Assembly (NCBI GenBank): GCA_022564635.1
Contig: JADFLA010000008.1
Coordinates: forward strand, 1 to 34,491
Direction of reading: 5' to 3'
DNA: 34,491 nucleotides
DNA from: Nanobdellota archaeon
GTDB lineage: Archaea; Nanobdellota; Nanobdellia; Woesearchaeales; GW2011-AR4
Shown: positions 24,924-33,224 of the stretch, in pieces
Position numbering within the stretch: the first letter of the stretch is position 1
Layout of the letters: every line of letters starts with the position of its first letter
Program-made: the position numbers and the translations under genes
Notes under the pieces: generated by a model
Database searches by the model: none
Told to the model about the DNA's origin: nothing
Seen by the model: only the letters and a program-made list of their open reading frames with translations

Positions 24924-26705
24924 TCACTTTCTTCTTTTAGATTTTTTTCTGGATTTAAAACTGGAAATCTTGCTAACAAAAACTCCAAAGATAATACCTA
25001 CAATTAGCGCAACAATCAATTTTTTATCAACTTTCTTAAACAAATTTACCCTTTCACTTACAGGACTTTTAAAATAAATATCCAGATTGCTTAATTCCAA
25101 AGCATATTCAGAGTAAAGCAATGCAGAAAATGGGTCTGTTTCCTTTAAAGAATTTGCATACTCAAAATAGCTATAGCCCACAATTGGAAACACCCCTTTC
25201 TCAGTTTCCTCCACCAAATTTCTTTCAACAATATCTAGCTTTTGATTTAATATATTAACAACATTTTTGTTTCTTACACCAAAAACACTCAGAACTGTAT
25301 TAACATTTGCTTTTGCCTTGCTTGCCTTAAAAAGACAAAGCTCATAATTCTCTTTTTTTAAATCCTCATAAGCATAGTTAAGCTCTTTTCTCGTATTTTC
25401 CAAATTCTGGGGAAAATAAAGCTGCACATACTGCAACCTCTCTTCAACTTCAGAAAGCTTTGTCCTGCATGCATTTTCTATTATTCTATCATTAAAATCA
25501 AATTCTTTCCCTGTATTTTCCAAAAACCTGGCCCAAGATTTGGCTGAATTTACACGCTCCACTGCATAAGCCAAGTTACGCAAATTTGTATTGTTATTAT
25601 CTATAGAGTCCTCTACTAGATCTAAAAATTCATAAGCCTCTAGTAGCCTTTCCTTAACAATCATGTAGCTTTCAAGATCCGTTATTGTCCTTATTCTCTC
25701 ATTATCTATAACTTCATCAAAATCCCTTATCTCTCTTCTTAGCCCTCTTATCTTCTCTACTATCTCCTCTTCTGTCAAATTTAGCTGGAATAGTGATAAA
25801 TAATTTAATTCCACATTAGCGCCAAAACAGTAGCTTGCTGAAGAATAATATGTGTTTTCACTGAAAGAATCCTTGCCTTTGGAAGATAGATTGATTGCAT
25901 TATCTAATATTTGTTTTGTTCTGTTGTCAGTAGTTAAATTTGAAATTCTGTTTTTTAATTTAGTGCTTCTTGAGCATAGTTGTATTGCTAACATTTTCAT
26001 TGTATCTTTATAGTCTTGGCTTATGGTCAGGTTTGCTTTCTTTTCCCTGAACCTCTTTCCTGTAAATTCTAATATAGCATCATCCAATGTTGGAACCTCT
26101 ATAATCTCTATTTTGTGTTTTTTCCTCAGCTCCTTTAAATCAAAACTCTCATTTACGCTTTCGTTTATTTCAAAACTTTCATTATCCCCATTAATTGAGT
26201 CACCAAAAGGTATAAGGACCTTCTTTAAACCAAACCTTTCAGCAGCTTCTATTTTGGCTTTTAAGCCTCCAACAGGTCCTATTAAACCACCTGAATTAAT
26301 AGTTCCAGTTATTGCAATATTTTTATCAAAATCAACATCTTTAATTAATGAGAATGTCAGGACAGAGATCGCAGCTCCGGCACTCGGTCCTGCTATTATT
26401 GGGCTGTCAGCAGTTATTGTATAGAAAAAGTCAAATTTATTACAATCAACATCTGCAAAATCGCAAGCTATTTGTTTTGCAAATCTGGTTGATATCTGTG
26501 TATCTAATCTGGTAAGAGGAAATGTCTCCAAAAAAACTCTTCCTGAACCTGGCTTTATCTCAAGAAAAAGGTCAGCAATACCTCCCACTTCACCATCAAC
26601 AGTATCAGTAACTGCCAAAAGCTTCATATGCCCTTTCTCAGCGTAAACTGTAGGAAGCAAAAATATTAACAATGCAAATACAGTAACTATCACAATTTTT
26701 TTCAT
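24924..26705 (-). CDS. Membrane-anchored Lon-type (S16) serine protease without ATPase domain
   Basis: 593 residues: signal peptide (1-22), then an S16 protease domain facing outside, with catalytic Ser108 in AGPSAGAA and Lys149 in GGLKAKIEAAERFG. About 300 residues of helical region follow, including three spaced cysteines (CSRSTK, CFGAN, CRTKLSEVEERL), and a C-terminal membrane helix with a basic cytoplasmic end. No Walker motif is present, so it does not depend on a fused AAA+ unit as LonA or LonB do. Likely processes surface proteins. It follows topA on the same strand. Confidence 0.88.
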   Translation of the reverse strand: MKKIVIVTVFALLIFLLPTVYAEKGHMKLLAVTDTVDGEVGGIADLFLEIKPGSGRVFLETFPLTRLDTQISTRFAKQIACDFADVDCNKFDFFYTITADSPIIAGPSAGAAISVLTFSLIKDVDFDKNIAITGTINSGGLIGPVGGLKAKIEAAERFGLKKVLIPFGDSINGDNESFEINESVNESFDLKELRKKHKIEIIEVPTLDDAILEFTGKRFREKKANLTISQDYKDTMKMLAIQLCSRSTKLKNRISNLTTDNRTKQILDNAINLSSKGKDSFSENTYYSSASYCFGANVELNYLSLFQLNLTEEEIVEKIRGLRREIRDFDEVIDNERIRTITDLESYMIVKERLLEAYEFLDLVEDSIDNNNTNLRNLAYAVERVNSAKSWARFLENTGKEFDFNDRIIENACRTKLSEVEERLQYVQLYFPQNLENTRKELNYAYEDLKKENYELCLFKASKAKANVNTVLSVFGVRNKNVVNILNQKLDIVERNLVEETEKGVFPIVGYSYFEYANSLKETDPFSALLYSEYALELSNLDIYFKSPVSERVNLFKKVDKKLIVALIVGIIFGVFVSKISSFKSRKKSKRRK

Positions 26706-26801
26706 ATATATCTAAGAATAGACTAATGCTTTAAATATTTATTATTTTTGATTTAATAATGTTTTTAAACAAAATAATCAATCACCAATTACGTTTAGTG
26801 T

Positions 26802-29042
26802 CTAGGATTTATTTTTCTTAAAATCCTCTTTTAATGGTCCTTCCCCTAATTTCTCAGTATACATACATTTAGGGTATTTAGAACATCCAAAAAATTTCCC
26901 GTAAATAGAACCCCTCAAAACTAATTTTCCTTCTTTGCAGGTAGGGCATTCTTTTTCTACAATACCTTTAGCAATCTCCTTAGCCTCCTTTCCAGCATCC
27001 CCCTCCACATTTTTTGAAGGACATTTCTTATTTAAACAAAAATTCTGGGGTCTTTTTCCACGTTTAATAGCAAGAACCATAGGATATTTACAAACCTCAC
27101 ATTCTTCCTTAGCAGGTTTAATCAACGCGTTATGGGGCAATGAAAACGTAGTTTTACATTTGGGATATTTATTACAAGCCGCAAAACTTCCATACTTACC
27201 TTTTCTCATATGTAATTCTCCATTTTTACAATTAGGACATTTTCCTAAAAGACTTAGTTCATCTCTTGTCTCAATACTTGCATCCAATAACTCTTTTCCA
27301 ATCTCCTTCTCATGTTTTTTAAAATCAGAAATTATTTCTGTTATTTTTTCTTTAGCTTCATCTAGAACTTTTTCACTTTTCACTTTATTTTCAATTATCT
27401 TTTCCATTTCTTCTTCAAAATGCCTTGTTAATTCTTCATCAACAATTTTAGGTGCATATTTCTCTAAAGTTTCAACAGTCTTAATGCCTAAATTCGTCGC
27501 TTCTATTGCTTTTCCATCTACATAGCCTCTCCTGAATAAAGTATCAACAATCTCCGACCTAGTAGCTTTAGTACCTAAACCACGTTTCTCAAGTTCTTTG
27601 ATTATGGAAGCAGGAGTATAGCGTTTCGGAGGTTGAGTTTCCTTGTCATGCATTTTTATTTTCTTAACGTCCACAACATCATTTTTGTTTACACTTGGCA
27701 GTTCTTCTTCCTCAATCTTCACGTACGGATCATAAAATATATGCCAACCCTTTTCAACAGTCCTTGTGCCCTTGGCAATGAAAATTTCATCTTTGCAGTT
27801 TACATCTATTGTCATTATTTCCCTTACAGCATGCTCCGCAAATGTAGCCATGAATCTCTTAACAATCAAATCATAAATTTTCTGCTCTCTTTCATTTGAC
27901 AGATTAGGAACATTACCCGTTGGATAAATAGCAGGATGTGCAGGGTCTGTTTTTTTGCCATTATTCGGCTTTAATGATTTTAATGATAATAATTTTTTAG
28001 TTAGTGCCAAATATTGTTTTTGTTTTGATAATGCAGTTAAGATTTTCTTAAAGCCTAATTTATCAGATAATTGTTGAGAAGAAGTTCTTGGATATGAAAT
28101 GACTCCGGATGTATAAAGCTCTTGTGCAATCTGCAAGGTCTCTTTAGGACTTATATAATGGCACCTATATGCTTCAACTTGTAAACTTGTAAGATCAAAC
28201 GGAAAAGGTGGTTGTTGCTTAAATTGCTTTTTTTCTGCTTTATCAACAACTGCTTTTTTTTCGTTTTTTACTATCTTCATTACTTTATCTGCTTTTTTCT
28301 TATCCCAAAATTTGTCTTCTTTATGCCAAGCTATTATATCTGCTTTATTCACATTGCCTTGCAGCTCAATCTGCCAGAAAGGAACCGGTTTAAATGCTTT
28401 AATCTCTTTTTCTCTATCAACAATTATCTTCAAAGCAGGACCCTGAACTCGGCCTGTTGACATTAATTTAAAACTCCCGGCTGCTTTTATTGAAGAAGTC
28501 AATGCTCTTGAGTAATTTATACCATTATAAAAATCCAAGTGATGACGAGTGTCTCCCGCATTAGCTTGTTCCCAATCCAAATGCTGTGTTTTATGCTCAT
28601 AAGATTCAATCAAATCATCCTTTGTTAAGGTAGAAAATTTCATCCGGTTTGCATCCTTCCTTTTGCAAGCAAAAACAATTATATTCTTCCCGATCACGCT
28701 CCCTTCCTGATCATAGTCACAAGCGATAGTAAACTCATCAGCTTCTTTTGCAAGTTTCTTTATTACACTAAGGTATTTTTTTGAAAAACCAGATTTTTTA
28801 CTTATTTCAGAAGCAGGTTTCCACTCAATATCAAAAACCGGAAATCTCCAACCCTTCTTTTCTTTTTCAGCAAGACCATATAAATGACCAACAGCACAAG
28901 CAACTACAATATCTCTGTTTCCACGGGTTATCTTATAGTAAGGAACTCCATTAAGATTTTCCTTTATTGGCTTCCCATTCGCTAGAGATTCTGCTATTTT
29001 TTTTGCCGCTGATGGTTTCTCGCAAATTATTAATTCGTACAT
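26802..29042 (-). CDS. topA: DNA topoisomerase I (type IA)
   Basis: Relaxes negative supercoils through a 5'-phosphotyrosine intermediate. The TOPRIM domain opens with ELIICEKPSAA and has ACDYDQEGSVIG. The active-site tyrosine is in SYPRTSS, about residue 315. GRVQGPALKIIVDRE and TKATRSEIVDTLFRRGYV are further family motifs. The C-terminus has tetracysteine zinc elements: CPNCKNGELHMRKGKYGSFAAC, CEVCKYPM with CLNKKCPS, and CPTCKEGKLVLRGSIYGKFFGC. 746 residues. A TATA box at 29062-29075 predicts a leaderless start. Confidence 0.95.
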   Translation of the reverse strand: MYELIICEKPSAAKKIAESLANGKPIKENLNGVPYYKITRGNRDIVVACAVGHLYGLAEKEKKGWRFPVFDIEWKPASEISKKSGFSKKYLSVIKKLAKEADEFTIACDYDQEGSVIGKNIIVFACKRKDANRMKFSTLTKDDLIESYEHKTQHLDWEQANAGDTRHHLDFYNGINYSRALTSSIKAAGSFKLMSTGRVQGPALKIIVDREKEIKAFKPVPFWQIELQGNVNKADIIAWHKEDKFWDKKKADKVMKIVKNEKKAVVDKAEKKQFKQQPPFPFDLTSLQVEAYRCHYISPKETLQIAQELYTSGVISYPRTSSQQLSDKLGFKKILTALSKQKQYLALTKKLLSLKSLKPNNGKKTDPAHPAIYPTGNVPNLSNEREQKIYDLIVKRFMATFAEHAVREIMTIDVNCKDEIFIAKGTRTVEKGWHIFYDPYVKIEEEELPSVNKNDVVDVKKIKMHDKETQPPKRYTPASIIKELEKRGLGTKATRSEIVDTLFRRGYVDGKAIEATNLGIKTVETLEKYAPKIVDEELTRHFEEEMEKIIENKVKSEKVLDEAKEKITEIISDFKKHEKEIGKELLDASIETRDELSLLGKCPNCKNGELHMRKGKYGSFAACNKYPKCKTTFSLPHNALIKPAKEECEVCKYPMVLAIKRGKRPQNFCLNKKCPSKNVEGDAGKEAKEIAKGIVEKECPTCKEGKLVLRGSIYGKFFGCSKYPKCMYTEKLGEGPLKEDFKKNKS

Positions 29043-29091
29043 AATTTCTCTAAAAAACTTATTTAATTTAAATATCTTTGGAATAACTCAA

Positions 29092-29166
29092 AATGTCCAG
29101 TGGTCCGAAACGTCAAAATTTAGACGATATAGACCTTATAAAGTGATATAATTTGCACTGGACATT
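29092..29166. repeat. 11-bp perfect inverted repeat between topA and LAGLIDADG gene 2
   Basis: AATGTCCAGTG at 29092-29102 is the exact reverse complement of CACTGGACATT at 29156-29166. The right arm is the first part of the 20-base element shared with 16600-16619. Read on the minus strand, the left arm sits upstream of the topA TATA box in the same orientation as the right arm sits upstream of the LAGLIDADG TATA box. Confidence 0.7.
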
Positions 29167-29174
29167 CACGCGTA
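29155..29174 (+). repeat. 20-base element shared by both LAGLIDADG genes (copy 2)
   Basis: Identical to 16600-16619, followed at once by the TATA box at 29175-29188. Confidence 0.75.
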
Positions 29175-29188
29175 GGATATTTAAATAA
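29175..29188 (+). promoter_or_regulatory. TATA box of LAGLIDADG gene 2
   Basis: GGATATTTAAATAA; 25 bases past its centre is base 29207, exactly where the stem-loop leader begins. Confidence 0.6.
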
Positions 29189-29206
29189 CAAATTCTGTAA
29201 ATATTG

Positions 29207-29351
29207 GAAAAAGAGAAAACGCAAAACTTCCAAATTAAGATTTTTGGTTTTTTACACAAAAATCTATTACGCAGTTTCGCTTAACATTCTCTTTTTCTAC
29301 ACCTCAATGATTTCTTTTAATTGAAAATAAAAAAGAAATCAAAATGAGGTG
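29207..29351 (+). promoter_or_regulatory. Structured leader RNA with Shine-Dalgarno-masking hairpin
   Basis: First fold, three tiers: 29207-29217 with 29287-29297 (11 bp perfect), 29221-29228 with 29273-29280 (one mismatch), 29238-29246 with 29257-29265 (9 bp perfect). Second fold: 29308-29318 with 29331-29341 (11 bp perfect), extended by CACCTCA 29300-29306 with TGAGGTG 29345-29351 (7 bp perfect). The right arm of the latter contains the GAGGTG Shine-Dalgarno of the ATG at 29358, so the closed hairpin would block translation. With the adjacent TATA box this accounts for nearly all of the 315-base gap between topA and the LAGLIDADG gene. Confidence 0.62.
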
Positions 29352-29357
29352 ATTAAA

Positions 29358-30485
29358 ATGAATTTAAATACACCAAATATTCAATTAAGTTTAGATGACT
29401 TTAGAAGTCAAGATATTTTTGTTTTATTGAGAAGCACATATAAAAATAATTTGCTCAAAAAAGCCATATTTAAAGCAGGCTCTCAAAGTAAATTAGCTAC
29501 AATTATAAAAGAAAATATAGACTATTCAAGATTAAAACAATCTGTCATTTCTTCTTTTGTTCACAAGAAGAACTTAAGGCTAGATTTGATATATTTTCTA
29601 TGCAAATTTACAGATATAAAATTTGATGAAAAACAAACCTTAGGAATAAAAGGTGTTCAAACAAGTAGAATGATTTACAATCCAGAAATAAATATTAGCC
29701 TAACTATAGAATTGGCCCAAATATTAGCTAATTTATACTGTGATGGGTCAATTGAAAAAAATAATTGTTATGTTTCTACATATATAAACGGATGCGAAGA
29801 GCTAATTGATGGATTCAAAAATAATTTTAAACTATGCTTTGGAGATCTAGATTATTACGAGAGATATACTCATGTTAAGAATGTCCGTATACCTTGTTTT
29901 ATTGGAAAACTTTTATATTATAAATTTAGATTATATGAAGATAGAATCTCATCTCAAATAATTCATTCTTCTAGAGATGTCAAAGCCGCATATCTTCAAG
30001 CAGCCTTTGACGATGAAGGGACTATCCACAAGACACATGGGCAAATAAGAATCAAGATGAAACCTAAGTCATATATCAAAGATGTGCAAAAATTAATTCA
30101 AGGATTCGACATTGAAACTTCTAAAGTAATTGAAGAATACGACAAAAGAAATGGAAGGAAATATTATTATTTCTTAATAAGTGGGATGTATAATTCGAAA
30201 AAATTTCATGACGAAATTGGTTTCTTTCATCCTAAAAAGAAAAAAAGATTAATTAAGCACTTAAGAAATATAAAAACTGAAAATTATGGATACAAAGCTA
30301 AAAATATTGTTTTTGACATTCTTAAAAAACATAAATCCTCAACTACAAAACAAATCGCCAAGTTATTGAAAAGAGATAAGAGAGTTATACATCAGCATTT
30401 AACCAACTTAAAAAAGAAAAATCTTGTAAGCTTTACTAAATTAAAAAGAAAATTTGTGTATGAATATTTATGGAAGGTAATTTGA
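29358..30485 (+). CDS. Free-standing LAGLIDADG endonuclease-like protein with HTH regions
   Basis: 375 residues from ATG 29358 (a GTG nine bases earlier overlaps the ribosome site). The N-terminal 100 residues are helical (TYKNNLLKKAIFKAGSQSKL, SRLKQSVISSFVHKK) and match the same region of the 16.7-kb gene. The nuclease core has ILANLYCDG and LQAAFDDEG, both acidic positions present, typical of a single-chain two-motif enzyme. The last 60 residues form a winged helix (SSTTKQIAKLLKRDKRVIHQHLTNLKKKNLVSF). It sits in no intron or intein. It could be a homing endonuclease or, as with WhiA, a derived DNA-binding regulator. Its stop lies 4 bases from the convergent nadC end. Confidence 0.87.
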   Translation: MNLNTPNIQLSLDDFRSQDIFVLLRSTYKNNLLKKAIFKAGSQSKLATIIKENIDYSRLKQSVISSFVHKKNLRLDLIYFLCKFTDIKFDEKQTLGIKGVQTSRMIYNPEINISLTIELAQILANLYCDGSIEKNNCYVSTYINGCEELIDGFKNNFKLCFGDLDYYERYTHVKNVRIPCFIGKLLYYKFRLYEDRISSQIIHSSRDVKAAYLQAAFDDEGTIHKTHGQIRIKMKPKSYIKDVQKLIQGFDIETSKVIEEYDKRNGRKYYYFLISGMYNSKKFHDEIGFFHPKKKKRLIKHLRNIKTENYGYKAKNIVFDILKKHKSSTTKQIAKLLKRDKRVIHQHLTNLKKKNLVSFTKLKRKFVYEYLWKVI

Positions 30486-30488
30486 TTT

Positions 30489-31406
30489 TTATTTTATTTC
30501 CAAAGAAATATTCAATGTTTTTGCAGAATGCGTTAAGATGCCAAGGGAGATAATATCTACTCCGGTCTTAGAATATTCTTTGATATTTTCTTGATTTATC
30601 CCACCAGAAGCCTCAAATAAAATATTTTTATTTTTATTATTTTTTTTAATATTGTTTATTTTAATTACTGTTTTTTTTATCACTGTAGGAGTCATATTAT
30701 CAAACATAATAGCAAAAATTTTATTGGATTTTAAATTGTAAATTGTATCTGCTGCTTTTAATGCTTCTTTTCCATTCTTTACTTCTATCTCGACATATTT
30801 TGTTTTTTTATTCTCGCTTGCAAGAATTATTGCCTTCTTGATATTATCATTCAGTATTTCCAAATGGCTGTCTTTAACAAGTATTGCACTGCTTAAATCC
30901 AGTCTGTGCGTCAAAGCGCCTCCAACGGAAAGAGCTTTTTCATCAAACAGAGGAAACAATGTTTTCCTTGTTCCTGCAATAAAACAATTATTTTTAACCA
31001 ATCTTTTCGTTTCATAAGTTAAAGTTGCTATTCCTCCCATTCTCTGCAATATATTCAGCAAAGTCCTTTCATAGTTCAGTATTTTCCTTGCATTTCCATA
31101 AATTTCAAGGATTTTATCATTATTCTTTATTTTGTCTCCATCTTTTTTATATTTTTTAACTTTAAATTGTTTAAGCAATAACAAAACTTCCTCCATTCCA
31201 GCAATTATTCCATTCTCTCTTGCAATTACAGAAGCCTTTATTTTCTTATTCTTGCTGATCAAAGAATTTGTTGTAATATCTCCTTTACCGACATCTTGCT
31301 TTAATTTATCCTTAAAAAAGTTTTCAACATAACTTTTATACTTTTTATTATTAATATTCAGTTCTTTACTCCTATCCCAAAATTCAAGAACAAGCTTATT
31401 TCTCAT
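30489..31406 (-). CDS. nadC: Nicotinate-nucleotide diphosphorylase (carboxylating)
   Basis: Quinolinate plus PRPP gives nicotinate mononucleotide, CO2 and PPi. Typical QPRTase sequences: DVGKGDITTNSLI, VIARENGIIAGMEEV, the catalytic core NILQRMGGIATLTYETKRLV, AGTRKTLFPLFDEKALSVGGALTHRLDLSSAILVKDSHL, and the phosphate-binding FEASGGINQENIKEYSKTGVDIISLGILTHS. 305 residues, a slightly long version. It starts one base after nadA ends, so the two form an operon. Confidence 0.95.
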   Translation of the reverse strand: MRNKLVLEFWDRSKELNINNKKYKSYVENFFKDKLKQDVGKGDITTNSLISKNKKIKASVIARENGIIAGMEEVLLLLKQFKVKKYKKDGDKIKNNDKILEIYGNARKILNYERTLLNILQRMGGIATLTYETKRLVKNNCFIAGTRKTLFPLFDEKALSVGGALTHRLDLSSAILVKDSHLEILNDNIKKAIILASENKKTKYVEIEVKNGKEALKAADTIYNLKSNKIFAIMFDNMTPTVIKKTVIKINNIKKNNKNKNILFEASGGINQENIKEYSKTGVDIISLGILTHSAKTLNISLEIK

Positions 31407-31407
31407 C

Positions 31408-32352
31408 TTAGTTAAATTCCAACATTCTATCTAAAGCTTTCCTTGCTTTTACTATTATATCTTGCGGCAAAGTAATTTCATGTTGATTATGTATTAATGA
31501 TTGCACTACCAAAGGCATGGTTATTGATTTCATGTAAGGGCAGATATTGCAGAATGAATAAAAATTCTTGTTTGGAACATCTTCTCTTAACTTTTCTGTC
31601 ATGCCGCATTCGGTTATAACAATAAAATCTTTTGCTCCATTGGAATTTGCAAATTTTGCCATTCCGCCAGTACCGCAAACATGATCTGCCATTTTTAATA
31701 TCTCATCTTTGCATTCAGGATGCGCAATTATCTTTGCATTTGGATTTTTTTTCTTTAAATCAGCAAGCATTGTAGCATTTAACTTATCATGAACAAAACA
31801 GTAACCATCCCACAAAATTATCTTTTTCTTGGTTTTAGATGCAACATATCTTCCAAGATTTCTATCTGGTAAAAAAATTATTTCTTCATTTGGCAAAGAA
31901 TCAACTATTTTTACCGCATTCATAGAAGTGCAGCAAACATCAGACATTGCCTTTATATCTGCAGTAGTATTCACATAACTTACAACAGCTGCATCAGGAT
32001 GCATTTTCTTTACTTCTGCAAGCTTTTCAGGTGTAGCCATGTCCGCCAAAGAGCAGCCAGCATCTAAAGTTGGCAATAAAACTGTTTTGTCCGGGCTTAA
32101 TATTTTAGCAGTCTCCGCCATAAATTTAACTCCACAGAATAAAATAACATCAGCATCTGTTTCAGCAGCTTGTTTCGATAAACCTAGAGAATCCCCAACA
32201 TAATCACCTATCTTATACATCTCTGGTTTTTGGTAATTATGGACAAGAATAACAGCATTTCTCTGTTTCTTCAGTTCCAAAACCAGATTTATTAGTTTCT
32301 CAGTTTGTTCATCAAATTTGGTTATAGCTTGCTGTTCCATTATATGCAACAT
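31408..32352 (-). CDS. nadA: Quinolinate synthase
   Basis: [4Fe-4S] enzyme condensing iminoaspartate with dihydroxyacetone phosphate to quinolinate. Cluster cysteines lie in LFCGVKFMAETA, WDGYCFVHDKL and FCNICPYMKSITM; HPDAAVVSYVNTTADIKAMSDVCCTSMNAV is a family stretch. 314 residues. Start at ATG 32352 (an ATG 12 bases on is the alternative). A TATA-like TATTTTAAAA lies about 25 bases before it. No nadB is seen; aspartate oxidation must be done by a gene outside the window. Confidence 0.95.
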   Translation of the reverse strand: MLHIMEQQAITKFDEQTEKLINLVLELKKQRNAVILVHNYQKPEMYKIGDYVGDSLGLSKQAAETDADVILFCGVKFMAETAKILSPDKTVLLPTLDAGCSLADMATPEKLAEVKKMHPDAAVVSYVNTTADIKAMSDVCCTSMNAVKIVDSLPNEEIIFLPDRNLGRYVASKTKKKIILWDGYCFVHDKLNATMLADLKKKNPNAKIIAHPECKDEILKMADHVCGTGGMAKFANSNGAKDFIVITECGMTEKLREDVPNKNFYSFCNICPYMKSITMPLVVQSLIHNQHEITLPQDIIVKARKALDRMLEFN

Positions 32353-32458
32353 TTACCTGTTCTTTTTAAAATACTTATGCAATGAGGCAAGTTAAGTTAT
32401 CAATATTAAAATTAGAGGCAAAAATTGCCTATAAATAGCAAATTATTTAAATGGTGTT

Positions 32459-33082
32459 ATGTTCTTTATCCTAATGTATTTCATAACAAGCAATGATACT
32501 TTTGATTCATTAGAATTAAGAAAAAAAGTATCTTCATATCTAAAAAAGAAAAATATGCCCTTTATTGCAGGCAAAAATACAAAAGGTATTGATGCTGAAT
32601 ATATCCTGGCTATAGGCGACGATAACTTAATTTTAGAGACTTTCAGAAGTTTAGAGAAAAAACAGATTCCTTTGCTTGGAATAGCTTCCACACAAAGTTT
32701 TCTTGCGCAGTCAGATGCTGCCTCTTTTCAGCAGCATATAGATTTAATTAAGAAGAAAAAATATAAGATCTTCAAAAGATCCAGGATAGTTGCAAGCTTT
32801 AATGGCCAAAAATATTCTGCTTTGAATGATATAGGTATATTTTCTTCTAAAAGCGCTTCTTTGATAAGATATTCATTAAACCTTAATTCCGGCCAGCTAT
32901 GGAAAGATAATGCAGATGGAATTATTGTTTCTACTCCTACTGGTTCTACCGGTTATAGTTTTTCTGCTCATGGCCCTATAATATTGGATGAGCCCTCAAT
33001 ATTATCCATAACCCCAATAGTAGTATTCTTAGTCAACTCTATTGCCTTCTCAACTGCTTCCTTATTTGTACCGGCAATATAA
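32459..33082 (+). CDS. nadK: NAD kinase, truncated at a sequence junction
   Basis: Phosphorylates NAD to NADP. The core ADGIIVSTPTGSTGYSFSAHGPII is diagnostic, and ALNDIGIF stands for the usual NE motif. The GGDG loop is altered to GDDN (AIGDDNLIL). After LSITPI, at about base 33015, the frame continues in VVFLVNSIAFSTASLFVPAI, which does not resemble NAD kinase and is antisense of another gene. The C-terminal domain, normally about 70 further residues, is therefore missing. A TATA box (CCTATAAATAGC) lies about 26 bases before the start. It fits functionally beside nadA-nadC. Confidence 0.82.
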   Translation: MFFILMYFITSNDTFDSLELRKKVSSYLKKKNMPFIAGKNTKGIDAEYILAIGDDNLILETFRSLEKKQIPLLGIASTQSFLAQSDAASFQQHIDLIKKKKYKIFKRSRIVASFNGQKYSALNDIGIFSSKSASLIRYSLNLNSGQLWKDNADGIIVSTPTGSTGYSFSAHGPIILDEPSILSITPIVVFLVNSIAFSTASLFVPAI

Positions 33083-33168
33083 GATGGTTTATTGTGGCCT
33101 TGTAGCTGTTGGATTCCTTTTTTCAGTGTACCACTTGGAGCCTTTAGAGTGATACCTAACCACCTCAT
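33018..33168 (-). CDS. Fragment of an unidentified ORF from the right-hand segment
   Basis: ATG-initiated frame (MRWLGITLKAPSGTLKKGI, then GHNKPSYIAGTNKEAVEKAIELTKNT) that runs into the NAD kinase junction, so its end is lost. Composition is less lysine-heavy than in the archaeal core. It lies just downstream of the integrase on the same strand. A competing 47-residue frame (33089-33232, MNNLSYNVVELDSFNFDND) overlaps the integrase stop in ATGAATAA fashion; one of the two, or a frameshifted merge of both, is probably real. Confidence 0.3.
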
Positions 33169-33224
33169 CAATTAAATCATTATCAAAATTAAATGAATCT
33201 AATTCAACTACGTTATAACTTAAA

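Noticed and set aside
26023-26424. 133-residue plus-strand ORF inside the Lon-type protease gene
   Set aside because: It lies antisense to the catalytic domain, whose motifs are unmistakable; it has no promoter or ribosome site.
26935-27525. 196-residue plus-strand ORF
   Set aside because: Antisense to the zinc-finger region of topA, and its apparent cysteine/serine pattern derives from that.
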